Of a stretch of 47,965 nucleotides of DNA, positions 33,836 to 45,900 are shown one piece after another. The position numbers and the translations under genes were made by a program. The DNA comes from Caulobacter sp. Its GTDB lineage: Bacteria; Pseudomonadota; Alphaproteobacteria; Caulobacterales; Caulobacteraceae. The DNA is taken from positions 1 to 47,965 of the forward strand of contig JAQGIP010000084.1 in assembly GCA_028291055.1 (NCBI GenBank), written 5' to 3'. The notes beneath the pieces were generated by a model, which searched no databases, was not told where the DNA came from, and saw nothing but the letters and a program-made list of their open reading frames with translations. Within the stretch, counting starts at the first letter, position 1, and each line of letters opens with the position of its first letter.

Positions 33836-33918
33836 GCCGGGTCAGTAATCCTCCCTCCCAAAGTCACGTATGCTGGCCGCGAAAGCGCGTCCGAAAATTA
33901 GGCTCAGGGGGTTTCTGA

Positions 33919-36900
33919 ATGTCCGTTTCCAAGCGTTCGACCGTGCGTACCACGCTGCTCGCCACCTCCTCCCTTGCCATGACCAGCCTGTTGGCTGGGT
34001 TCGGCGGCCTGGCCCTGAACACGGTCACGCCAGTGACGTCCTGGGCCGCGGCGGCCTGCGCGGATACGGCCGACGGCACCAATCCTCCGGCGGCGGTCGA
34101 GGTCTGCGACAGCGGCACCTTCATCGACTACACGGGCGCCGGCGCGGCGACGGGCGACACGGTCATCCAGCTGCACAACGCGGTCATCGGCGACGGGCCG
34201 ATCACCATCGACGGCGCCGGCTTCGACGTCTCGGTGGTCACCACCGGCAACTTCGGCGGCATCCTGTTCAACACCACCGGCGACGCGGTGAACATCGACG
34301 GCAACGGCGGCGACGTAAGCGTCAACCTCCACTCGCCCTTCGACTACGCGGTGATCGCCGGCAGCGGCGACGGCCTCGACCTGACGACGTCGGGCGCGGG
34401 CACGATCACGGTCACCACCGGCCAGATCACCGCCACGGGCCAGGGCGTGATCACCAACGCGGTCGACGGCAACACCATCATCAGCACCGGCAACACCGTC
34501 ACCTCGACGGCCGGCGTCGGCATCGGCGCCAACGCGACCGGCACGGGCGGCGTCACCGTCAACGTCAACAACACCGTCACCGGCAATTCGGACGGCGTCT
34601 TCGCCACCAGCAACTCGGGCGCGGTGAACATCAACATCGCCGCCGGCCAGACCGCGACCACGACCGACGCCACCATCGGCTACGGCGTCCACGCCGTCAG
34701 CACCACCGGTGCGGTCAACCTGACCAACAACGGCAGCGTCGGCGACGGCGGCGTCAACATCGGCACCGACGGCCTGGTCACCCTGGCGGGCGGCGGGTCG
34801 TACAGCACCACGGCCGGCAACGGCCTGAACGTCACGGGCGCCGGCGCCAGCGGCGTCACCGGCACGGTCGGCGCGGTCACCGGCGCGGATCTCGGCATCG
34901 TCATCAACAACGGCACGGGCGGGGTCAACCTGACCACCACGGGCGCGATCGCGGCCGGCGCGGCCGGCGGTGACGACGCCATCAACATCAACTCGACCGG
35001 CGTGGTGAACCTGACGGTTTCCGGCGGCGCGGTCGCCACCAACGGCGCGGCGGTGAACATCGCCGGCGCCGTCGGCGGCACCCTGAACCTGAACAGCGTC
35101 ACCAGCGGCGACTGGGACGCCACCGTCACCGACAACAGCGCGGTAGGCTACACCATCAACGTGACGGCCAACGCCACGGGCACCGACGGCGGCGTTCAGC
35201 TGACTGAAAACGGCGGCGGCGCGGCCGTGGTGGCCGTGTCCAACAACGCCGTGGTCGACGGCGGCGCGGGCGGCAACGCCGGCGTCGAGGTCACCGGCGC
35301 GGGCTCCGGCCTGGTGCAGGTCACCAGCACCGTGGGCAGCGACATCATCACCGACACTGGAACCGGCGGCAACGGCGTCAACGCGATCAGCAACGCCACG
35401 GGCACGGGCAATGTGACCGTCAACCTGGCCGGCAGCGTCGGCGGCGCGCACGCCGTGGGCGCCCGCGGCATCGACGCGGAAATCGCCAACGCGGCCAGCG
35501 GCGGCGCCATCAGCGTCACGGCCGGCGTGGTCAACTCGACCACCACGGGCATCTTCACCAACAACGCGGGCACGGGCGCGACCACGATCACCGACACCGG
35601 CGCCATCACCAGCACGACCCAGGCCGGCATCAACGCCGCCTCGACGGGCGGCGGCGGCGTCAGCGTGACCGCCACGGGCGGCGTCACCGGCGGCGGCGCC
35701 TCGTCCGGCATCGTGGCCCAGTCGACGGGCGGCAACGGCGTCGTCTCCGTCAATCACGGCGCGGGCGCGGTCGCCGGCGGCGGCGGCGGCATCACGGCCA
35801 GCACCACCGGCACCGGGACGCTCAGCGTCGTCGGCTCCGGCGCGGTCACCGGCAACGCCGGCACGGGCATCACCGCCACCTCCTCGGGCTCCGGCGCGAT
35901 CAATGTCGGCACCGTCGGCACGGGTGTCGGCGCGGTCACCGGCACGACCGGCTCCGGCGTCTTCGCCAGCTCCACGGGCGGCTCGGCGATCGGCGTCCAC
36001 GCGGCGGGCGCGGTCTCGGGCACGACCGGCGACGGCGTCAATGCGCAGTCCACCGGCGGCAACGGCGCCATCACCGTCACCACCGACAGCACCGTCAACG
36101 GCAGCGTCAACGGCATCAACGCCTCGGCGGCCGGCACCGGCGGCATCACCGTCAACGCCACGGGCCTGGTCACGGCCGGCACCGGCCAGGGCGTCTCCGC
36201 CGTGACCGACTCCGGCGCGATCGTAGTCAATACGGGCGCGGTCACCTCGACGACCGGCGTCGGCATCTTCACCGGCACCACCAGCGGCGCGAACACGGTT
36301 TCGATCCACGCGACCGGCGCCGTCCAGGCCGGCAACATCGGCATTCAATCCTCCGGCTCCTCGACCGGCCTGCTGACGGTGACCGCCGACTCCACGGTTT
36401 CCGGCACCACCGGCCTGCTGCTGTCGGGCAACGGCGCGTCCACGGTTCACACCGTCGGTACGGTGACCGGCACGACCGGCGTCGGTATCGACATCAACAA
36501 CGCCGCCGGCGGCGCGATGATCGTCAACACCGACAACACGGTGACCGGCGCGACCACCGGCCTCCACACCATCAACACCACCGGCTCCACCACCGTCACG
36601 GCCCTCAACACCATCTCGGGGACCACCGGCGACGGCTACAACGGCAACACCGACACCGGCACGATCACCTTCAGCGGCACCTCCGTGACCGGCGCGGGCG
36701 ACGGCGTCGACGCCTCGGCCACCGGTACGGGCGGCGTCTCCATCACCACCACGGGCGCGGTCACGGGCACGGCGGGCGACGGTGAAAACCTCGACAGCGT
36801 GGGCGGCGCGATCACGGCCGCTCACGGCGGCGGCGCCGTCGGCGGCGGGGTCACCGGCATCTCGGCCAGCACCAACGGCGCCGGCACGATCACCGTCAGC

Positions 36901-39900
36901 GGAACGGGCGCGGTCACCGGCGGCACGGGCGACGGCGTGAACGCCCAATCGGCCACCGGCCAGATCACCATCGGCGGCGGCGCCATCAGCGGCGGCGCCT
37001 CGGGCGTCTTCGCCAACGCCTCGGGCGCCGGCGGCATCGCGATCACCACCACGGGCGCGATCGGCGGCACGTCGGGCGACGGCATCGACGCCAACAGCGC
37101 CGGCGGCATCGTCTCGGTCAACCACGGCGCGGGCGTCGTCACCGGCGGCGCGAACGGCATCGTGGCCTCGACGACGGGCGCCTCGGCGCTCACCGTCCAA
37201 GGCGCGGGCGCGATCACCGGCAGCGCCGGCGTCGGCGTCAGCACCTCGGCCGGCACGGGCCTGACCACCATCACCACGGCCGGCCTGGTCACCGGCACGG
37301 GCGCCAATGACGGCATCCACGGCGTCTCCACCGGCGGCGACTTCGTCGTCACCACCGGCGCCGTCAACGGCGGCGTGGCCGGCGACGGCATCGACCTGAC
37401 CTCGGGCGGCGGCGACATCACCCTGACCACCAACGGCGCCATCAGCGGCGATCCGGGCGTGATCCTGGACGGCACCGGCGGCGGCACGATCCTCTATGAC
37501 GCCAACGCCAACGTCGATGGCGCGACCGGCGGCATCCTCTCGACCGGCGACACCGCGTCGAACACCGTCAACATCCACAACTCCAGCGCCATCACCGGCG
37601 GCGCGGGCGCCGGCGTGGGCATGGTCACCACGACGGGCGCCATCACCGTCACCTCCGACGGCGGCAGCATCACCGGCGCCGACGGCGTCAACGCCTCGGC
37701 CACCACCGGCGCCATCACCGTCAACCTGGCGGGCACGGCGACGGGCACCGGCGCCCTCGGCGACGGCGTCCACGCCGCCAACAGCGGCGCGGGCGCGATC
37801 AGCGTCACGGTCGGCGCGGTCACCGGCGACGGCGACGGCGTCGAAGCGGTCAACACCGGCGGCGCCGATGTGAGCGTCACCACCAACGGCCTGGCCACCG
37901 GCACGACCGGCACGGGCATCACCGCCACCAGCACGGGCGGCATCGTCACCGTCAACGCCACGGCCGGCGCCAGCGGCGCCACCACCGGCATCCTCGCCAG
38001 CTCGACCGGCGCGGGTACGGTCACCGTCACCTCGGGCGGCCCGGTCACCTCGGGCGCCGGCAACGGCGTCGACGCGTCCGGCGTCAACGGCCTGGTCACG
38101 GTCACCCAGACCAACAGCATCGACGCCACGGGCGGCGACGGCATCCACGCCGTCTCCACCGGCACGGGCGGCATCCTGATCACCGGCACGGTGGGCGGCG
38201 ACATCCTGGCCACCGGCGACGGCATCGACGCCTCCACCTCCGGCACGGGCGGCGGCATCGACATCACCTACGCGGGCGCCATCGGCGTCACCGGCACGCC
38301 CGTGGGCGGTCGCGGCATCACCGCCTCGATCACCAACGCGGCCAACGGCTCCAACCTGAACGTCGCCTATGACGGCGCGGTCTTCTCCACCGACGACGCC
38401 CTGCACGGCCAGACGGCCGGCGACGGCGCCGTGGACGTCCACACCAACACCGGTTCGCTGAACAGCACGGGCGGCGACGGCGTCTTCGCCGGCTCCAGCG
38501 GCCTGGGCGCGGTGACCGGTTCGATCGGCGCGGGCACCACCACCGTGGCGGGCCAGATGGGCGTCGAAGCGGTGATCTCCAACGTCGCCAGCGCGGCCAC
38601 GGTCACGGCTTCGGCCGGCGCCGGGTCCACCGTCACGGCTCAGACCCGCGGCGTGTCGGCGACCACCAACGGCACCGGCGCGGCGATCACCAACATCGGC
38701 GCGGGCGCGACCATCGATCCCGATGACTACGGCAGCTACACCGACTCCGCCGGCGGCCCCGCCACCGGCAACGTGGGCAACGGCGCCAGCATCTCGGTCG
38801 ACGACAACGTCGTCGCCGGCAACGACACCACCAACATCGGCGTCTACGTCCGCTCCGGCGGCGCGGCCACCACGGCCAGCGCCCTGCTCGGCAGCAACGT
38901 GACCATCACCGTGGGCGACACCAACGACGGCGAAGCCGACGGCGCGTCGGGCATCTATACGACCAACAACGGCGGCGGCGCGGGCAATGTGGTCGTCACC
39001 ACCGGCGTCGGTGGCGGCATCACCGTCACCGGCGACAACGTGATGGGCATCATCGGCACCACCGACGGCTTCGGCGTCATCGGCGGCGGCACGGGCACGG
39101 GCAACGTCGACCTGACCATCAACATGACCTCCATCCAGGTGTTCGGCGGCGACGGCACCGACGGCGCGGGCAACTTCGCGGCCGCCAACACCAGCGGCGG
39201 CATCGTCGGCCTGAGCAACGGCGGCACGGTGACCATCACCACCCCCACCAACGTCGATGTGCAGAACGGCGCCCTCGGCAACACCGTGGCGCTGGGCGCC
39301 GCGACGGGCGGTACGGGCAATGTCAACGTCACCTCCTCCGGCGTTCTGGTCTCGCACTACGGCGACGGCGTCTCGGGACACGCCACGGACGGCACGATCT
39401 CCATCGCCGTGAACGGCGGCACGATCTCGGCCGGCGACGTGGACGACCAGGGCGGCAACAACACCGGCGACGGCATTTTCGCCGGGATCGACGGCGCGGG
39501 CTCCATCTTCGTCACCCAGGCGGCCGGCACCACGATCACCGACCACTCGGCGGGCAACGGCATCAACGCCGAGATCACCGGCGCGGGTAACGGCGACATC
39601 TCGGTTGGCGCCGACGGCGCCGTGGTCACGAACGGGAACAACACCGTCAACGAGCAGTTCGGCATCCGCGCTCAGACCGACGGCTTCGGCGACATCACCG
39701 TCACCCAGGCGGCGACCGGCAGCATCGACGCGGCCGAAAAGGGCATCAGCGCCGTCAACACCGGCGGCAGCCCCGGCTCCAACCCGGGCGCGGTGGTGGT
39801 CAACACCGCCGGCTCGATCCTCGCCCACGGCGCGGGCAACCAGGGCGTCCTGGCCACCACCAACGGCAGCGGCAACGTCTCGGTGACTGAACAGTCCACC

Positions 39901-42900
39901 GGTTCGGTGACCTCGGTCGCCAACGCCATCGAGGCTTCCGTCACCGGCGGCACCGATGGCTCGGTCACCGTGGTCGCCAACGGCGCGCTGACCAGCTCCG
40001 CCGCCAACGGCATCCGCGCGACGGTCAACACCACCGACGACGTGACCGTGACCACGGGCGCGACCAACACCATCAGCGCGGCCACCAACGGCATCTTCGC
40101 CAACATCACCGGGACCGGCGACGGCACCGTGACGGTGACCCACAACGGCGCCATCAACGCGCCGGGCGCCAACGGCATCGTCGCCACCACGGCGGGCAGC
40201 GGCGACGTCAACGTCTTCAACAACGGCTCGATCACCAACGCCACGCTGAACGGCATCGACGCCCACGCCGCCGGCGGCACGGTGACGGTGACCGGCAACG
40301 GCCCGATCACCTCCACCCTGATCGGCGTCAACGCCAGCTCGGTCGGCGCCGGCGACGTCAACGTCACCGAGAGCAACATCGCCTCGGGCGGCGACGCCAT
40401 CCACGCCACCAGCGTGGCGGGCGACATCCACATCAACACCTCCGGCACGATCACCGGCGGCGTCGGCGCTGGCGTGGGCGACGGCATCGACGCGGCCTCG
40501 AGCGGCGGCGGTTCGGTCTTCGTCGACAACACCGGTTCGGTCACCGGCGACCCCGGCATCATCGTCTCGGCGGTGGGCAACGGCGTCGTGCAGGTCAACA
40601 CCAGCGGCAACGTCACCGGCGGCCCCGCCATCTCGGCCACCACCGTCAACGGCTCCAACACCGTCAACGTTACGGGCGCGGCGACCATCACCGGCATCGC
40701 CGGCGGCGACGGCATCGTTTCGCTGACGACCGGCAGCGGCACCGTCGCGGTCAACACCTCGGCCGGCAGCACCATCAACACCGCCGCGGGTGACGACGGC
40801 ATCGACGCCACCGCGTCGGGCACCGGCAACATCGTCATCCACGCCAACGGTTCGATCACCTCGGCCGACGAAGGCATCACCGCCACCGCCGCGGCCAACA
40901 CCGTGGTCGTCAACACCGGCTCGGGCACGATCCTGGCCGGCGGTGAGGGCATCTTCGCCACGGCCGGCGGCGGCAACGCCGTGACCGTCGTGACGGGCTC
41001 AGGCGCGGTCGGCACCACCAACGCGGCCGCCAACTGGGGCATCGAAGCCACCAGCGGCACCGGGACTGTTTCCGTCACCAACAACGGCGGCATCTCCGAC
41101 GGCGGTATCCGCGGCGCGACGACCGGTCCCGGCAACGTGACCGTCACCGCCAACAACACCACCAACAACACCGGCAATGACGCCATCGACGCCTCCACCG
41201 GCTCCGGCACGGTGACGGTGAACGTCAACAACGGCGCGATCGTCACCACCACCGGCGCGGGCCGCTTCGGCATCGACGCCGACGTGACCACCGGCGCGAT
41301 CGTCATCAACACCCAAGCCGGCACCGGCATCAACGGCATCAACGACGCCGTGTCCGCCAACGCCAACGCGGCCGGCGGCACCGTCACGGTCACGGCCCAC
41401 GGCTTCCTGAACTCCTCGGCGGGCGCGGGCGTCGGCGCCACCACGGTCAACGGCAACATCACCGTCACCGCTGACGGCGGCATCACCGCCGGCACGGCGG
41501 GCGTCTCGGCGGTGGCCGGCGGCGCCAACACGGTCACGGTCAACGTGGCCGGCGTCACCGCGGGCGGCTTCGGCGTCAACGCCACCAGCGCCGGCGGCCC
41601 CGTCTCGGTCACCGGCACGGGCACGATCCTGGCCGGCACCCAGGGCGTGCGCACCCGGACTTCGGGCGCGGCGACGACGACGGTCAACCTGAGCGGCCCG
41701 GTCACGGGCCAGGCCGGTAACGGCGTCGACGCCCAGACCACGGGCTCGGGCCTGATCACCGTCACCACGGCGGCGGCCACCGGTACGGGCGCCGGCAACT
41801 CCGGCGTCAACATCGTCAGCAACGGCGGCAACATCATCGACACCAACAACGGTGCGGTGAGCGGCGTGTCCTCCGGCGTCTCGGCGGTCACCAACGGCGC
41901 CGGCTCGGTGAACGTCCATACGCTGAGCACGGCGACGGCCAGCACGGGCACGGGCATTGTCGCCACCGGCGGCACGGGCGGCTCCACGGTCCTGGCCGAC
42001 GGTCAGGTCACCGGCGCGACGGTCGGCATCAACGCCAGCGCCACCGGCGCGGGCGCGGTCAGCGTCACCGCGGCCGGCGTCACCGGCACTGCCGGCAACG
42101 CCATCACGGCGGCTGCGGCTACCGGCAACGTGATCGTCGCCACCAGCGGCGTCGTCTCGGGCGGAACTAACGGCATCTTCACCACGACGGCGGGCACGGG
42201 CACGACCAACATCACCGCCACCGGCCCCATCACCGCCAACTTTGGCGCGGGGGTCAATGCGTCCAACGGCGCCGGCTCGGGCACGATCACGGTTGAAACC
42301 GCGGCCGTCACCGGCCTCGGCGCCAGCGGCCGGGGCATCCTGGTCACCGGCGGGGCCAACACCAACGTCAACGTCACGGCGAACGGCGCCGCCAGCGGCG
42401 TGCTCAACGCGGTCCTCGCTCAGACCGGCGGCACGGGTATCGTGAACGTCCACACCCTGAGCACGGCGACCGCGACTGGCGGTACGGCGATCGACGCCAG
42501 CGGCGGTGGCGGTGTCACCGTTACGGCTGACGGCGCCGTCTCCGGCACCGGTGCGGCCTCGGCGAACGGCATCAACGCCTCCTCGTCCAGCAATGTCACG
42601 GTCACGGCTCACGGGACGGTTGTCGGCACCCAATACGGCGTCCTCGTCTCCAGCTCCGGCAACGTGGCCGTGACCACCGACTCCACGGTCAACGGCGGCT
42701 TCGAAGGCATCCGCACCCTGCAGGGCGGCGGCGGTACGACGACGGTCAACGCAGCGGGCACGGTCACCGGCGGCACGGGGGACGGCATCCAGACCTTCAC
42801 CTTCGGCAATGGTCTGCAAACGATCAACGCCGCGGCCGTCACCGGCGGCCAGTTCGGCATCGACGCCGAGAGCACCGGCGGCGCGACGATCAACGTGACC

Positions 42901-45900
42901 ACCTCCGGCGCGGTGAACGGCGTGAACGGCGGCATCTTCTCGCAGACCTCCGGCGCGGGGAACCTCAACACCCACACGCTGGGCACGGTGGCGGCGACCG
43001 GCGGCACGGGGATCAACTCGGTCGCCGGGACGGGCAACATCGTCGTGACGGCCGATAGCACCGTCAGCGGCAGCGCCAACGGCATCGCCACGAGCACCGG
43101 CGGCGCCGGCACGACGACGATCGCCACCACGGCCCTGACGCAATCGACCGCGGCCGGCGACGGCATCCACGCCCGCACCACGGGCAACGGCGCCATCGGC
43201 ATCACGGCGGGCAACACCATCGGCCTCGGCGCTCTCAGCGGCGGCATCGATGCGCAGAGCACCGGCGGATCGGTGATCACCATCACCTCCAACGGTACGG
43301 CCACCGGCGTCGCCTCGGGAATCCGCGGCGTCACCAACGGCGCCGGCGCGGTGAACGTCCACGCCGTGGGCGCGGCGTCGGCTTCGGGCGGCACGGGCAT
43401 CATCGCCACCGGCGGCACGGGCGGCACGACCGTCACGGCCGACTCCACGGTGACCGGCACGGGCGGGATCGGCGTCAACGCCAGCGCCACCGGCGCGGGG
43501 GCCATCGTGGTCACCGCCAACGGGGCCGTCCTGGGCACCGGCGGTCAGGGTATCCTGGCCACCGCCGCCACGGGCAATGTGACCATCGCGTCCAACAGCA
43601 CGGTCACGGGCAGCAGCGACGGCATCCGCACCACCACCTCCGGCGCGGGCGTCACGGTCATCAACGCCAACGGCGCGGTGATCGGCAATGGTGGACAAGG
43701 CATCTACGGTGTCGGCGGTTCGGGCCAGGTGACCATCACCACGGCGGCGGTCACCGGCTCGAGCAACGGTGTCCTCGGCCAGACCAGCGGCGGCGGGGTG
43801 ACCATCACCACCAACGGCGCGGTTGTCGGCTCCGGGGCGACCGGCGTCGGCGCGGTCGTCAGCGGCGGCACGGGCAACGTCATCATCACCACCGGCAGCA
43901 CCGTCACCGGCGCCACGGCGGGCGTCTACTCCAACGTCACCAGCAGCGGATCCACCGTCATCAACACCACGGCGGGCCTGGTTACGGCGACCGGCGGCGG
44001 CTTCGGGCTCGGCGGCATCCATGCCGACAGCACCACCGGCGCCATCACCATCACCTCCGGCGCCGTGACCGCCACCAACGTCCTGGGCGCCGACGGCATC
44101 CAGGTCGCCAGCACCAGCGGCAACGTCCTGGTCTCCAACCAAGGCGTGGTGACCGGCCGGACCAACGGCATCACCATCGGCTCGGGCGGCACGATCATCG
44201 TCAACAGCCTGGCCAACGTCACCGGCCAGACCGCCACCGGCATCACGGCGGCGGGCACGGGGACCTCGACGGTGGTCAACACCATCGCCGGCGAGACCGT
44301 CACCGGTCAGACCAGCGGCATCGTCGCCACCTCGGGCAGCGCGATCACGGCCGGCTCCACCAGCGTCACCACCGGTGGCCCGGTGGTCGGCACGACGGTC
44401 GACGGCATCAACGCCTCGGGCGGTAACGCGGGCACGACCACGGTGCTCGCCAACGGCACGGTGACGGGCGCCAACCGCGGCGTGGTCGCCTCCTCGACCG
44501 GGACCAGCAACACGCTGGTCACGACCAACGGGGTGGTGAGCGGCCTCGGCGTCGCCGGCATCCAGGCCTCCTCGGGAACGGGCGGCCTGATCGTCAACGT
44601 CAACGCCAACGTCAACCCGGCGGCGGTGGCCGGCTCCGGCAGGGGCATCCTGACCAGCACCACCGGCGCGGGCGTGATCACCATCGCGCCGAGCGTCACG
44701 GTCCTGGGCGGCGGTCTGCCCGCCACCTCGGTCGTCGACATGACCGCGGTGACCACCGGAACGACCACCACGCTGAACAACTTCGGCCTGCTGCGCTCCT
44801 ATGACCTGTCGACCGCGTTCGCCAGCTACGACGACCGTGTGATCACGGGCGCCGGCGCGGGCAGCTTCGTGATCAACAACGCCGGCACCATCAACGGCGT
44901 GGTCAACTTCGCGGGCGTCACCGGAACCGGCAACGTCGTCTTCAACAACACGTCCAACCTCTCGTGGCACACGACCGGCGCCAGCGTGTTCAGCCTCAAC
45001 GCCGACACGCTGAACAACTCCGGCACGATCTACACCAACGCCAACGGCCTCGCGACCAGCTGGGACTTCAGCACCGGGGTGGACACCTTCAACAACACCA
45101 ACCGCCTGGTTGTCGGGGAAGTGCCGCAAGGCGCCGCGACGCTGACGATCACCAGCCTGGAGGCCTTCAACAACTCCGGCACGATCGAAATGGGTCAAGG
45201 CTCCGTGGCCTCGACCACCGGCAAGTCGGACAACTTCATCAACGACCGGATCCTCGCCGCCGGCTCGGCCTTCACCGGCTCGGGCGGTTCGACCCTGGCC
45301 ATCGATGCGGACCTGTCCTTCATCACCCAGGCCGATTGTAACGCCCTGACCGCCGCCGACTGTCTGGCGGTGGGTACGACGGCCGGCAGCACCGCCCTGC
45401 TGGTCAACGACAACAACGCCCACGCCTTCGGCGCCTACAACCCGCTGGGTATCGCGGTCGTCACCGGCTCCACGGCCGCCGCCCACTTCCACCTGGATGC
45501 GGCGTCCGAGTACTACGATCCGTCGCTGTTCGGCGGCGTGCTCAACAAGCCCGGGATGTTCTTCTACGACCTGGTCTTCGATAGCGCGACGAACCGCCAG
45601 CTGCTGGTCGGCGTGCCGAAGCAGGCCGCCTTCGAGTTCCCGGTCATCCAGACCGCCGCTCAAGGCGTCTGGTACGCCACGACGGGCACCTTCTTCGACC
45701 GTCAGGCCGACCTGCGCGACACCATCGATGGCCGCTCGGAAGGCAGCCAGCCGGCGATGTGGCTGAAGGTCATCGGCACCTGGACCGACCGCGACGTGAA
45801 CAAGTCCTTCACGCTGTTCAACAAGACCTGGAACTACGACCTGGCCTACCACCAGCAGACGACCGGCCTCATCGGCGGTATCGACCTGCTGCGGGTGACC

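Larger units (their letters stand above)
33297..33918 (+). promoter_or_regulatory. 622-base intergenic region between the two giant autotransporters
   Basis: In order it holds a strong terminator (33330-33358), a GC hairpin CGCCCCC/GGGGGCG (33518-33537), a long stretch without a convincing reading frame, a one-mismatch CtrA-like TTAA-N7-CTAA (33728-33742), the perfect palindrome CCTAATATTAGG (33738-33749), an AT-rich T-tract stretch (33755-33800), the motif shared with gene 1 (33816-33835), and a ribosome-binding GGGGG at about 33906-33911. The second gene therefore very probably has its own promoter. Confidence 0.6.

Noticed and set aside
33919..45600. CRISPR-like or VNTR array in the repeat-rich autotransporter DNA
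   Set aside because: The repeats are imperfect, protein-level and in frame, without regular spacers or identical direct repeats; no cas gene is near.
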